A stretch of 64,000 nt of DNA from Chloroflexota bacterium (GCA_026707665.1 JAPOWK010000117.1:16901-80900), one strand, 5' to 3'. Counted from the stretch's first letter, positions 46,426 to 56,876 are shown. The notes: a model not told the origin generated them from the letters alone. Made by a program: numbers and translations.

Positions 46426-47349
46426 ATGCGAAACTTCATCATCGATACCGATACCGCCTCTGACGATGCGGTGGCGCTGGTGATGGCGCTGCGGCAGCCG
46501 GATATCGACGTCAAGGCGATAACGGTTGTCGCTGGCAATGTGCCGCTGGACATGGGCGTTCAGAACGCGCTGTACACGGTGGAGTTGTGCGGCGCCGATA
46601 CGCCGGTTTACGCTGGCTGCGCCAAGCCTCTGCTACGCGAGCTGGAGACAGCGCAGGATGTGCATGGCCGCGACGGCATGGGCGATATCGGCTTGGCCTT
46701 GCATGGTCGAGAGCCGGCAGTCGGACACGCCGCAGACAAGCTGCGGGAGATAATCGATGCAAATGTCGGCGATATCTCCCTGGTGACGCTCGGACCTTTG
46801 ACCAATGTCGCGCTCGCTTTGCTGCGGGAGCCTGAATTAGCGCGGCGTGTCTCGCATTGCTATATCATGGGCGGCATTGGCTCGGGACATGGCAACGTGA
46901 CGCCGACAGCGGAATTCAATATCTGGGTCGATCCGGAAGCGGCGAAGATCGTTTACGATTCCGGCATGGCAATGACGATGGTGGGTTGGGATATCTCCTG
47001 GAAGTATGCCACTTTTGACGCCGATCAAGCCGACGAAATCAGACGCATCGGAACGCCACTGTCAGAATTCGTTGTCGATATCCAGACGACTTTGACCGAA
47101 TTTTCGATGACGGAAAACGCGCTGGCCGGATTTGACCTGCCCGATCCGATCACGATGGCGGCGGCGATAGACCCGAGTGTGGCTGAATACCATGACTACC
47201 GGGTGGATGTGACGACCGGGGACGGTTTGGCGCGCGGGATTACGGTGGTGGATGTGCTCGGCGTCAGCAGAAAAGCGCCGCAGATGAGAGTCGCGACCAG
47301 CGCCGATCGGTCCGCGTTTGTCGACATGCTGAAGCGCAGTGTTTCCTGA
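46426..47349 (+). CDS. Nucleoside hydrolase (copy 1 of tandem pair)
   Basis: FIIDTDTASDDAVALVMAL; LGPLTNVALALLREPEL. Confidence 0.92.
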   Translation: MRNFIIDTDTASDDAVALVMALRQPDIDVKAITVVAGNVPLDMGVQNALYTVELCGADTPVYAGCAKPLLRELETAQDVHGRDGMGDIGLALHGREPAVGHAADKLREIIDANVGDISLVTLGPLTNVALALLREPELARRVSHCYIMGGIGSGHGNVTPTAEFNIWVDPEAAKIVYDSGMAMTMVGWDISWKYATFDADQADEIRRIGTPLSEFVVDIQTTLTEFSMTENALAGFDLPDPITMAAAIDPSVAEYHDYRVDVTTGDGLARGITVVDVLGVSRKAPQMRVATSADRSAFVDMLKRSVS

Positions 47350-47386
47350 TCTGTAGAGAATCGCGCACTCTGGATCTTTCTGAGTG

Positions 47387-47425
47387 GGCGATCGCCTCGA
47401 CGCGGCGCGGGATAGCGAAGTCCAT
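47387..47425 (-). pseudogene. Fossil 5' end of an acyl-CoA dehydrogenase gene
   Basis: Minus strand MDFAIPRRVEAIAH matches MDFTIPRHVEAIAH at the start of the 44721-45914 gene; homology continues upstream to about 47479. Confidence 0.8.
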
Positions 47426-47585
47426 TGTCTTGAACCTCTTGAGATTCAGGGTCAGTGCTCGGCGCGAGTGTACCATAGGGCGGATCGCGCCAGGCGAAAC
47501 TCTGGTCGCGCATTGTGCTGGCGCGTCGTCAGTTTGCTCCGGCATCAGGCAACCGCTATACTCGTCGAGATTCAAGGAGAAGCCC

Positions 47586-48509
47586 ATGCGAAAATTTATC
47601 ATCGACACCGACAGCGCCTGCGATGACGCTGTCGCCTTGGTCATGGCGTTGCGGCAGCCGGATATCGACGTCAAGGCGATCACGGTGGTTGCTGGCAACG
47701 TGCCTGTGCCGCTGGGCGTTCAGATTGCGCTTTACACAGTTGAGCTTTGCGGCGCTGACGCACCGGTGTATGCTGGCTGCGCCAAGCCGCTGCTGCGCGA
47801 TCTGGAGACGGCGCAGGATTTGCAGGGGCACTCCGGATTGGGCGATATCGGCTTGCCCTTGCAGGGGCGGATACCGGCGAATGGTCATGCCGCAGATGTG
47901 CTGCGTGATATCATCAATGCGAACGCCGGCGATATCACCTTGGTGACGCTCGGACCTTTGACCAATGTCGCGCTCGCTTTGCTGCGCGAGCCGGAACTGG
48001 CGCAGCGGGTATCCCACTGTTGGATTATGGGCGGCATCGGCGCGGGCCACGGCAATGTGACGCCGACGGCGGAATACAACATCTGGGTGGATCCGGAGGC
48101 GGCGAAAATCGTTTACGAGTCGGGCATGAAGATGACTATGGTTGGCTGGGATATCTCTTGGAGATACGCCACCTTTGATGCCGAGCAAGCCGACGAGATC
48201 CGCCGCATCGGCACGGCCCTGGCGGAATTTGTCGTCGATATCCAACCCCCCCTGACCGAATTCTCAATGACGGAGAACGCGCTGGCCGGATTTGACTTGC
48301 CGGATCCGATCACGATGGCGGCGGCTATCGACCCGGGTATCGCCCAATACAAGGACTACCGGGTGGACGTCACGACCGGGGATGGCTTGGCGCGCGGGAT
48401 TACGGTGGTGGATGTGCTTGGCGTCAGCAAGAGAGCACCGCAGATGAGAGTGGCGACCAGCGCCGATCGATCCGCGTTTGTCGACATGCTGAAGCGCAGT
48501 GTTTCCTGA
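47586..48509 (+). CDS. Nucleoside hydrolase (copy 2 of tandem pair)
   Basis: Closely similar to 46426-47349, with identical C-terminal 15 or more residues. Confidence 0.92.
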   Translation: MRKFIIDTDSACDDAVALVMALRQPDIDVKAITVVAGNVPVPLGVQIALYTVELCGADAPVYAGCAKPLLRDLETAQDLQGHSGLGDIGLPLQGRIPANGHAADVLRDIINANAGDITLVTLGPLTNVALALLREPELAQRVSHCWIMGGIGAGHGNVTPTAEYNIWVDPEAAKIVYESGMKMTMVGWDISWRYATFDAEQADEIRRIGTALAEFVVDIQPPLTEFSMTENALAGFDLPDPITMAAAIDPGIAQYKDYRVDVTTGDGLARGITVVDVLGVSKRAPQMRVATSADRSAFVDMLKRSVS

Positions 48510-48565
48510 TCTGTAGAGAATCACGCACTGGGGAACTTTTTGAGTGTGCGCGCCACCGCTGCGCG

Positions 48566-48595
48566 TAGACACTGCAGGTCGCACGCCCCTACAAC
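48566..48595. repeat. Degenerate family B repeat
   Basis: GACACTGCAGGTCGCACGCCCCTACAAC. Confidence 0.4.
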
Positions 48596-48631
48596 AGACA
48601 TGCTTGCGTGTGGAGAGTTCCTTACGCGCCG

Positions 48632-50026
48632 CTAGTCCTCGCGGGTGGCGTCAAGCGGAACCGAGCCGTGCCCGGCGAAGCCACTGCCTCGGTTGGGGAT
48701 GACCAGCTTCGTGCCGCTATAGAGCTTGATCGGCTCGTCGCCCAGGTTTTCCAGGATAATTTCGGCGACGCTCGTTTCGTATCGCCGGGCGATACTGTAC
48801 AAGGTTTCGCCGCGTTCCACAATGTGCACGAGCGCCGGCGGATGCCTGAAGGTCTTCTGCGCGGGCCAGCCGTTGACAGCGGCGAGGCTGTTGAGCGCCT
48901 CTTGCGCGCGCTGACCTCGGGCCAGTTCCGCTTTGGAGGCGGGCAAGGCGCCACTCCAATCGAGCACTTGCAGGTCTCGGTCAGACCGCCGACCGAGGAT
49001 GCCGATGACGCTTTCGCCCTGTTGCACCGTCCCGCCGAATATGGTGGTCACTTTGCCGCGGTGCACGGTCAGGCTTAGCGCGTTGCGATGCACTTGCTGA
49101 AACGTGACCAGGGAGCCGACGTGAATATCAACGCCGTTGATGGTGAGGTTGACGGGCCTATCTTCCGGCGTTTGAATCGCGACCATCGGTTCGGCTTGGT
49201 CGCAAGCGGGAAATTGCGTACTGGTCGTTAACGATAGCGCTTGAAAAGGGAATGCGGCGCCGATGCCGATCGTGGGCAGCGCCTCCATCGCGTGCAGGCG
49301 CGCCAGGTCTTTGCGCTGCGCCCAGGCGACCGCTCCGTTATTCACGACGCGCAGCCAATCCCCGGACTCGTCAAAGGCATCGACCAGAAGAAGTTCATCG
49401 ACCGCGGCCGACCCTATTGGCTCGGGAATGATGCCGGGATTCTTGAACAAGGTCGTTTCGACCAAGGCGGCGCTGCTTAATGGGTCGACAATGCGCGCGA
49501 CAGTTGCCAGGTCGGTATCATTGATGACCTCGGCGGCGCCGGACAATAGAATCAGGATGCCCGGTCCCTTATAAGTTCGCGGATACTTGGCGCCCAGATG
49601 AAGTATGACGAGGCCCCAGTGCCGCTGCTCGATATCCAAGCCGCCGGATCGGACACTTGACAAACCCATGACGGAGGCGCGCTGAGAAGGACGGCTGAAA
49701 TCCCCCGGTTGCGAATCGTCTGCGAAGCTGGCTTCCACAAGCGGGTGACTATAGCAAAGGCTGCCCCGTTCCAGCTCGGCGCAGTTTTGACCGATACTTG
49801 CGAACGCATTTTCGACCGTCGCGCGGCAGAGTTCGTCTTGTGCCCGTAGAGGGGCAAAACTCACCGCGGCGAGCAGAAACAGTGGAACGAGTAGACGAAT
49901 GATTGGCACTCTTGCGACAGTATTCAAAAGATTAATTCGGCGCCTATCTATGCTACCACAGCCGTGCATCGTCGGCGAAAAGGTCTGCCGCGCTCGCTCA
50001 CTGTTGCTTGCATCAGTCTTGCGCAA
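48632..50026 (-). CDS. Secreted/membrane protein with LysM domain
   Basis: N-terminal hydrophobic segment; VHIVERGETLYSIARRYETSVAEIILENLGDEPIKLYSGTKLVIP. Confidence 0.85.
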   Translation of the reverse strand: MRKTDASNSERARQTFSPTMHGCGSIDRRRINLLNTVARVPIIRLLVPLFLLAAVSFAPLRAQDELCRATVENAFASIGQNCAELERGSLCYSHPLVEASFADDSQPGDFSRPSQRASVMGLSSVRSGGLDIEQRHWGLVILHLGAKYPRTYKGPGILILLSGAAEVINDTDLATVARIVDPLSSAALVETTLFKNPGIIPEPIGSAAVDELLLVDAFDESGDWLRVVNNGAVAWAQRKDLARLHAMEALPTIGIGAAFPFQALSLTTSTQFPACDQAEPMVAIQTPEDRPVNLTINGVDIHVGSLVTFQQVHRNALSLTVHRGKVTTIFGGTVQQGESVIGILGRRSDRDLQVLDWSGALPASKAELARGQRAQEALNSLAAVNGWPAQKTFRHPPALVHIVERGETLYSIARRYETSVAEIILENLGDEPIKLYSGTKLVIPNRGSGFAGHGSVPLDATRED

Positions 50027-50082
50027 GCGAGGCGCCAGTCAGGCAAGAAGCGACGCGTCTACGCCAAGCGCGCTCTGAACTT

Positions 50083-51804
50083 TCAGCGCGGAGAACGGGT
50101 CTTCCGCCGCTTTTTTCTGGACGCCTTTCGCGCCCTCTTCTGCGCCTGGCGCCACTGATCGCGTAAAGGTACCGTGCGATTGAATACCAGCTTCTCCGCC
50201 GTCGAGTCTTCATCGACTGCGAAGTAGGCCAATCGCTCGAATTGATAGCGATCGCCCGCTTGCGCGCCGCGGAGATTCGGCTCGGCGTAAATCGGATCGA
50301 CAACCGTCAGCGAGTTTGGATTGATGAAATCGGTGAAGTCCGAATTGCGATCGCTGTCGGGATGTTCCACGGTAAAGAGCGTGTCATAGAGTCGAGCTTG
50401 CGCTTCAATTGCGTGCGGCGCGGACACCCAATGCAGGGTGGCTTTGACGCGCCGGCCATCGGGGGCGGAGCCGCCGCGCGTCGCCGGGTCGTAGGTGCAG
50501 CGCAGCTCGATGATTTCGCCGGACCCGTCTTTAATCACATCCCTGCAGGTGATGAAATAGGCGTAGCGCAGGCGCACTTCGCGCCCCGGCGCCAGACGGA
50601 AGAACTTACGCGGCGGGTCTTCCATGAAGTCGTCGCGCTCAATGTAGAGGACTTTGGAAAAGGGGACCAGCCTCGTGCCGGCGGCCGCGTCTTCCGGATT
50701 ATTGATGGCTTCCATCTCTTCGACCAAGTCGTCGGGATAATTCTCGATCACGACTTTGAGCGGATTGATCACCGCCATGACGCGATTCGCCGTCTTGTTG
50801 AGATGCTGCCGCAAGTGATACTCCAGCTTGTGCAGGGCGACGACGCCCTTCACCTTGCCCACACCAATGTCTTCACAGAATTCGCGGATCGCTTCCGGGG
50901 TATAGCCGCGGCGGCGCAAGCCCGAGATCGTCGGCATGCGCGGATCGTCCCAGCCGTGGACGTAGCCCTCTTGCACCAGCCGAATCAATTTGCGCTTGCT
51001 GAGCACGGTGTGGCTCAGGTTCAGGCGGGCGAATTCAATCTGCTGGGGATGGAATATCTCGATATTGTCCAGGTACCAATCGTAAAGCGGGCGATGGTCT
51101 TCGTATTCGAGCGTGCAGATCGAATGCGTGATGCCTTCAATGGAATCCGACTGACCGTGGGCGAAATCGTACATCGGGTAGATTTTCCATTTGTCGCCGG
51201 TGCGCGGATGGGCGGCATCGAGAATGCGATACATGACGGGATCGCGCAAATTGACATTGCCGTTCGACATGTCGATCTTCGCGCGCAGAACCGCTTCGCC
51301 CTCTTTGAAGCCGCCGTCGCGCATCTTTTCAAATAGCGCCAGATTCTCTTCGGGGGACCGATTTCGATAGGGACTTTCTTTGCCGGGCTCGGTCAGAGTG
51401 CCGCGATAAGCTCGAATCTCATCTGGGCTCAGCTCGTCGACGTAGGCGCGGCCGATGCGGATAAGGTCAACCGCCATTTCGTAGAGTTCGTCAAAATAGT
51501 CCGAGGCGAAGTAGAGGCGGTCATCCCAATCGTAACCGAGCCAACGGACATCTTCGGTGATGGCGTCGATATACTCTTGCTCTTCTTTCGCCGGATTGGT
51601 GTCGTCGAAGCGCAGGTTGCAGAGGCCACCGTATTGCGCGGCAATGCCGAAGTTCAGGCAGATCGATTTGGCATGACCGATATGCAGGTAGCCGTTGGGC
51701 TCCGGCGGAAAGCGCGTATGGACGACGCCGTCAAAGCGGCCGTTCTCGTTGTGTTCGTCGATGATATCAGTGATGAAATTCCTGCTGGACTCGCCGTCCG
51801 CCAT
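50083..51804 (-). CDS. glnS: Glutaminyl-tRNA synthetase
   Basis: [26 protein letters not shown] (HIGH); [10 protein letters not shown] (KMSKS equivalent). Confidence 0.95.
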   Translation of the reverse strand: MADGESSRNFITDIIDEHNENGRFDGVVHTRFPPEPNGYLHIGHAKSICLNFGIAAQYGGLCNLRFDDTNPAKEEQEYIDAITEDVRWLGYDWDDRLYFASDYFDELYEMAVDLIRIGRAYVDELSPDEIRAYRGTLTEPGKESPYRNRSPEENLALFEKMRDGGFKEGEAVLRAKIDMSNGNVNLRDPVMYRILDAAHPRTGDKWKIYPMYDFAHGQSDSIEGITHSICTLEYEDHRPLYDWYLDNIEIFHPQQIEFARLNLSHTVLSKRKLIRLVQEGYVHGWDDPRMPTISGLRRRGYTPEAIREFCEDIGVGKVKGVVALHKLEYHLRQHLNKTANRVMAVINPLKVVIENYPDDLVEEMEAINNPEDAAAGTRLVPFSKVLYIERDDFMEDPPRKFFRLAPGREVRLRYAYFITCRDVIKDGSGEIIELRCTYDPATRGGSAPDGRRVKATLHWVSAPHAIEAQARLYDTLFTVEHPDSDRNSDFTDFINPNSLTVVDPIYAEPNLRGAQAGDRYQFERLAYFAVDEDSTAEKLVFNRTVPLRDQWRQAQKRARKASRKKRRKTRSPR

Positions 51805-51991
51805 CGATTTACTCTCGCATTGGGATCATCGTATCGGTAGAACAAGGCAGTATCTTAAACAAGGAGGGACGCTCCATCAATAGCCATTCGCACTGGCGTC
51901 AACCGCGTTTGCACTCGTCGCGCCTGAAGCCATTCAGGTACAATGGCAGGATGATAGCTGCAACACTTGCGCGAATTTGCGAGCGCCGACT

Positions 51992-54235
51992 ATGAAGCTA
52001 CGATGGGTCGTGTTGCTGATCTTGGCTTATATCCTGGCGCCGGTAACTGTATGGGCGCATGGATATGTCGTTCGGGCGATACCCGCTGATCGCAGCACGC
52101 TAGGGCGCCCGCCTACGCGACTGCAATACTGGTTCAGCGAAGATCTGGAGCCGCGCTTCAGCGAAATCAAGCTGCGGGATCAATCCGGCGAAGTCATCGC
52201 CAGCGGTGCAGTCGACGCGCAGAATCATGCGCTGCTGTCCTTGCGCGTACCGGCTGGCCTGGGCGATGGCGCCTACATCGTTGAACTGCGCCCCGCTTTC
52301 GCCAGCGATGGGCATGTCATCGCTGAGAGCCGCGTGTTCTTCGTCGGCGAGGAAGTCGGCGGGGTGTCTGGCAGCGCCGCCGTCGACCGCGCCCTCCCGC
52401 TGGAGGTGATGTGGCGCGCCGGGATGAACTTGGCCAACTTCCTCTTTTTTGGCGCTTCGCTGCTATACGCCATCGTGCTGCTGCCGGCTTGGGGCAATCC
52501 CCGAAATCCGCACGGCGTCTTGCCAAGCCGCGTCATGCGCCGGCTGCGCAACTGCTTGGCCGCGGCGGTTGCGCTAGCGCTGCTCGCCAATCTTGTCGCG
52601 CTGCTGCAGCAATCGATGGTCTTCTTCAATGCCGACGCGCTTCAAGTGATTCAGCAAAATCTTTGGGGGGTCGTTCTGATTGGATCGCGTTTCGGCGATG
52701 TGTGGATTTTCCGCATGGTGCTTCTGATATTCTGCGCGGTCTTGATATTTGTGGCGGAATTTTATCGCGCGTTGATGCCGCAACTGTCGGCCGGCATCTG
52801 GCGCGGCTTGCCCTGGCTGGGCGCGCTCTTCATCGGGCTGACGATGGTGACCAGCCATGCAGCTGGGTCGACGCTGATGCCCTGGCTGGCGATCACGGTC
52901 GACTGGCTTCACGCGCTGGCAGCCGCCTTCTGGACTGGTGGCGCGCTGGCGCTGACGCTGCTGCTGCCGGCGGCGCTGGTTCCCTTGGATGGGGAGCGTA
53001 GACGGCAGGCGATTCGGGCGGTCATGCTGCGTTTCTCGCGCATGGTCACGCCCTTGGTTGCGCTGATGATCGTCAGTGGCGTGTATAACGCCGCCAACTT
53101 CTTCGTTACGCCGGCCGATCTGGATTCAACGTACGGACGGACGCTGGCGGTGAAGCTGCTGATTGTCGCGCCACTCCTGCTCATCGGCGCCTGGCAGCAT
53201 GTGCTCTTGCGTCCGCAACTTGTGGCGCGTCTGCAACGAGCAGGCGGCATTTTGCCTCGGTCTTTTCGCAGGTGGATGGCGCAAACGGTCGCAACGGGAA
53301 AGGCGCTTCGACTCGAAGTCTTGTTGATGCTAGCGCTGCTTGGCGCGGTCGCCTTTTTGAGCGCGACGCCGGTCCCTGAGCCCGCATCGCTACGAAGCGA
53401 AGTCGAAACGCCGCAGATCACGCAGACGGTTGGCGAGTACACCGTCACCTCGGCGATCATTCCTGGTGGACCGGGCGTCAACACCTATGACAGCCTTGTT
53501 TGGCGCGGCGCGGCGCGGGCCAGCGATGTTGAATTGCGCATGCAACTGGTCAATCCGCGGCGCGGGATTCGAAGTCCCTGGCATCAAACGGAACAGGTGG
53601 AGGTGGGACTTTTTGTGGCGGCGGGCGATGACATCGCCGAAGTTGGCGAATGGTGGTCGCTGATCGACATCGTCACCCAAGAGGGCGCAATGATGCGGGC
53701 GGCGGCCGCTTGGGAAATCAGCGAAGCGGCGGCGGTGATTCAGTCGCGCCCGCCGAATGTCGCGCATTTTGCCCTGCTGCTGGGGATTGTTTTCATACTC
53801 GCATCACTGGTTCAGCGCCGCGCGAGACGACTGCTAAGCGCTTTGAATCTGGGACCCGCGAGCGCGTTGTTGGCGCTTGGCGCGCTGGTAGTTTCGGTCG
53901 GTGTTATGGTTGCTGGCGCGCTGCTGATCAACGAGCGGCAGCGGCAGTACGAAGAGACTTTGCATCCGCCGCCCGAGCAGGTCAATACCGTGCTGCCGGA
54001 TGCCGAATCGTTACGACGCGGCGCGGCGCTATACCGGGAGCGCTGTCTGGTCTGGCAGGGGCAGTCGGCGGATTTCCGCGCGCTGCGGAATCGGCTGGGC
54101 AGGGCGCGCGATGATTTTCTCTATGGCGTGGTGGCCGCTGGCTGGCGGGAGCTGCCGGCTTGCGAAGGGGAGCTAAGCGAGCGGGATCGCTGGGATATCG
54201 TGAATTATTTTCGGACCTTTGAGGCGCGGGAGTAA
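51992..54235 (+). CDS. CopC-CopD fusion protein with C-terminal cytochrome-c-like domain
   Basis: HGYVVRAIPADRSTLGRPPTRLQYWFSEDLEP (CopC); multi-TM CopD; C-terminal SLRRGAALYRERCLVWQGQ...RDRWDIVNYFRTFE. Confidence 0.85.
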   Translation: MKLRWVVLLILAYILAPVTVWAHGYVVRAIPADRSTLGRPPTRLQYWFSEDLEPRFSEIKLRDQSGEVIASGAVDAQNHALLSLRVPAGLGDGAYIVELRPAFASDGHVIAESRVFFVGEEVGGVSGSAAVDRALPLEVMWRAGMNLANFLFFGASLLYAIVLLPAWGNPRNPHGVLPSRVMRRLRNCLAAAVALALLANLVALLQQSMVFFNADALQVIQQNLWGVVLIGSRFGDVWIFRMVLLIFCAVLIFVAEFYRALMPQLSAGIWRGLPWLGALFIGLTMVTSHAAGSTLMPWLAITVDWLHALAAAFWTGGALALTLLLPAALVPLDGERRRQAIRAVMLRFSRMVTPLVALMIVSGVYNAANFFVTPADLDSTYGRTLAVKLLIVAPLLLIGAWQHVLLRPQLVARLQRAGGILPRSFRRWMAQTVATGKALRLEVLLMLALLGAVAFLSATPVPEPASLRSEVETPQITQTVGEYTVTSAIIPGGPGVNTYDSLVWRGAARASDVELRMQLVNPRRGIRSPWHQTEQVEVGLFVAAGDDIAEVGEWWSLIDIVTQEGAMMRAAAAWEISEAAAVIQSRPPNVAHFALLLGIVFILASLVQRRARRLLSALNLGPASALLALGALVVSVGVMVAGALLINERQRQYEETLHPPPEQVNTVLPDAESLRRGAALYRERCLVWQGQSADFRALRNRLGRARDDFLYGVVAAGWRELPACEGELSERDRWDIVNYFRTFEARE

Positions 54236-54300
54236 CTTTCGCCGCAGAGGCGCAGAAACAGAACCAAGTAACTAATGCAAATATGGAATGCCGCTTGCTT

Positions 54301-54347
54301 ACCCCATCCCCCCAACCCCCTTCCCCAGCGAGCTAGGGAAGGGGGAG
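54301..54347. repeat. Hairpin repeat, family A
   Basis: ACCCCATCCCCCCAACCCCCTTCCCCAGCGAGCTAGGGAAGGGGGAG. Confidence 0.8.
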
Positions 54348-54422
54348 CACTCTCGCCGCGAACATGGTCGCTCAGTTTTCTCGCTGATGCAGCACTCGAA
54401 TCTCCCAAATTTGCCGTCGAGT

Positions 54423-54462
54423 CACCCTTCCTCAGTTCACTGGGGAAGGGCCGGGGATGGGG
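54423..54462. repeat. Hairpin repeat, family A (inverted orientation)
   Basis: CACCCTTCCTCAGTTCACTGGGGAAGGGCCGGGGATGGGG. Confidence 0.8.
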
Positions 54463-54521
54463 TTAACCGTGGTGGATACAGGCTTTATACAGTGGCAGAC
54501 AAGCCTCACAATGACATGTTT

Positions 54522-56717
54522 CTAGCGCAAAAAGCCCTCGCTCAGCCCGCCGTCGACATGGATGACCTGCCCGGTCGTCTTGCTGAAGGCATCGGTAATC
54601 AGCAGGTAGGCGACTTCGGCCTGATCTTCGGGTCCAATGGCGGATTGAGTCAGCGTGCGCCGGGCGTAAAAATCGGCCAGGCGCCCCCGCAGCGTGTCGC
54701 TATCTTCGTCCTCGTCAAATGCGAGATCGTATTTGTTCAGCGAGCTGATGACGCGGTCGCGGGGGAACATGCTGCTGCCCTTGACCACGGTGGCCGGCGC
54801 CAAGCCATTCACGCGCACCAGCGGCGCCAACTCAATCGCCAACTCGCGCAAGAGGTGATTGGCGGCCGCTTTGCTGGTGTCGTAGGCGATGGTCCCTTTC
54901 TTCGCGACAACGGCGTTGACGCTGGTGGTCAGCACCAGGGAGGCTGGCAAACCTTGCGCTGCCCAGAGCGAACGGGCGCAGTCGGCGATGACATAACCGC
55001 CGCGGACGTTCACATCGAAGCTGGCACGCCATTGCTCGGCCGAATTCCGGCCCGCGGCATCGGGCGTGAAGAAGACGCCGGCGGTGACGATGATGTCGTC
55101 GACCCCGCCATAAGCCAGGATCGCCTGCTCCAGCATGGCTTGTACGCTATCGGCATCAGTAATGTCAACAGAGAGACCGATTGCCGGACCGCAGCGGGAA
55201 ATGCCGGAGCCGGCGACGCCGATTCCTTGACCGTATTTTGCCGTCAGCGCTTCAGCGGTTGCGCTGGCCCCGTCCAAATTGCGATCGGCGCAGACGACAT
55301 GGGCGCCTTCCGCAGCGACGCGCTTGGCCGTTTCCACGCCGATGCCGCTGCCCGCGCCGACAACGAGCACGACTTTGCGCGCCAGCTCGTTCTCCGGCGG
55401 CATGCGGCGGAGTTTGGCTTCTTCCAGTGCCCAGTATTCGATATCAAAGGCTTCTTGCGGCGGCAGGGCAACATATTCGCCGACGGCTTCGGCGCCGCGC
55501 AGAACCGCAACCGCGCAACTGTAGAATTCCGCTGTGACGCGCGATTCGCTCTTGTTCTTTCCAAAGGCAATCATGCCCAAGCCGGGGATCAGAATCACCG
55601 TCGGGTTGGGATCGCGGATTGGCGGATTGTCCGCGTCTTTGCAGGCTTCGTAGTAGGCCCTGTAATCGGCGCGATACTGTTCGATGCCGAGCGCAAGCTT
55701 GTCTAGCAAGGCGGTAGTGTCTTCCGTTTGCGGATTCCAATCGACGTAGAGCGGCTTGATCTTGGTGCGCAGGAAGTGATCGGGGCAGGAGGTGCCGAGC
55801 GCGGCCAGTCGTTCGCCGTCGGCGCTATTGACGAATGTCAGGATGTCGTCGTCATACTGAACGGTGCCGATGAAGCGATTCTCATTTGAGATTAAGCCGC
55901 GCAACGTCGGTAGCAACTCAACGAGCAGCGCTTGGCGCTCTGCGTCAGACGGATTGGCGTATTTCGCGCCGCCGAATGCCCCCGCGCCCTTGTCGCTCTG
56001 GGCGAGATAGCGCGCCGCCATTTCAATGAGCGTGAGCGAAAACTCGTAACAGGCCTTGTCATCATCCGCCCAATTAATGAGACCGTGACCGCCGAGGATG
56101 ATGCCGACAATGCCCGGATTAGCGGCGATGGTTTCACCCAGGACCAAGCCCAGATCGAAGCCCGGACGCTGCCAATCGAGCCAGAGGACGGCGTCGCCGT
56201 AGATTTCGCGCGTCAGTTGCTCACCATTGCTGGAAGCGGCGATGGCGATAACGGCGTTGGGGTGGGTGTGATCGACGTGGCGATAAGGGATGAAGGCGTG
56301 CAGCGGCGTATCGATTGAACTGGCGCGCGGATTCAAGTTGAAGACGCAGTGTGGGTACATCGAGACCATCTCGTCTTCGATCGGCGTTTTGACGCCCTTG
56401 GTCTCAGCAGCATTGTATAGATCCTGGAGCCGCATCACTTTGTCCATGTAGAGCGAGGCGAAGTTTTCGCGCTTGGCGGTGCGGAGATCGCCGCCGGAGC
56501 CTTTCACGAACATGACATCGACATCGGCGCCGCTGAGGGGATCCGTTTGCCAGATTTTGCTTGAGGTGTTGCCGCCGCCGGTGTTGGTGATGCGCTGGTC
56601 GCCGCCTAGCAGGTTCGAGCGGTAGACTAGCCGATCAACCGCATCAAGCGTCTCGGCATGATCATCGTCCCAGAGGTAGTTGACGTGGCGGTATTCAGAC
56701 GGACTGAATAGTTGCAT
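54522..56717 (-). CDS. Bifunctional rhamnulose-1-phosphate aldolase / short-chain dehydrogenase
   Basis: Class II aldolase N-terminus TNTGGGNTSSKI, HVDHTHPNAVIAIA; C-terminal SDR GAGSGIGVETAKRVAAEGAHVVCADRN. Confidence 0.92.
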   Translation of the reverse strand: MQLFSPSEYRHVNYLWDDDHAETLDAVDRLVYRSNLLGGDQRITNTGGGNTSSKIWQTDPLSGADVDVMFVKGSGGDLRTAKRENFASLYMDKVMRLQDLYNAAETKGVKTPIEDEMVSMYPHCVFNLNPRASSIDTPLHAFIPYRHVDHTHPNAVIAIAASSNGEQLTREIYGDAVLWLDWQRPGFDLGLVLGETIAANPGIVGIILGGHGLINWADDDKACYEFSLTLIEMAARYLAQSDKGAGAFGGAKYANPSDAERQALLVELLPTLRGLISNENRFIGTVQYDDDILTFVNSADGERLAALGTSCPDHFLRTKIKPLYVDWNPQTEDTTALLDKLALGIEQYRADYRAYYEACKDADNPPIRDPNPTVILIPGLGMIAFGKNKSESRVTAEFYSCAVAVLRGAEAVGEYVALPPQEAFDIEYWALEEAKLRRMPPENELARKVVLVVGAGSGIGVETAKRVAAEGAHVVCADRNLDGASATAEALTAKYGQGIGVAGSGISRCGPAIGLSVDITDADSVQAMLEQAILAYGGVDDIIVTAGVFFTPDAAGRNSAEQWRASFDVNVRGGYVIADCARSLWAAQGLPASLVLTTSVNAVVAKKGTIAYDTSKAAANHLLRELAIELAPLVRVNGLAPATVVKGSSMFPRDRVISSLNKYDLAFDEDEDSDTLRGRLADFYARRTLTQSAIGPEDQAEVAYLLITDAFSKTTGQVIHVDGGLSEGFLR

Positions 56718-56740
56718 GTGTTCGTCCTCTCAAATGGAAC

Positions 56741-56843
56741 TGTAGGGGCGAGCCACCTGATCGCCCGTACAAGTCTTCGCTGTTTGCGCGCTCGCCCGTA
56801 CAAACTTGCGCGATAAGGGCGACCCAAGGGTAGCCCCTACAGT
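56741..56843. repeat. Family B repeat cluster
   Basis: GTAGGGGCGAGCCACCTGATCGCCCGTACA ... AAGGGCGACCCAAGGGTAGCCCCTACAG. Confidence 0.75.
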
Positions 56844-56876
56844 GTCAAATTCTAAGGAGTTTTTGATGTCTATGTG

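Noticed and set aside
47264-47698. 144-aa minus-strand ORF between the nucleoside hydrolases
   Set aside because: Only the MDFAIPRRVEAIAH stretch is meaningful, as a fossil of the neighbouring gene; the rest is antisense.
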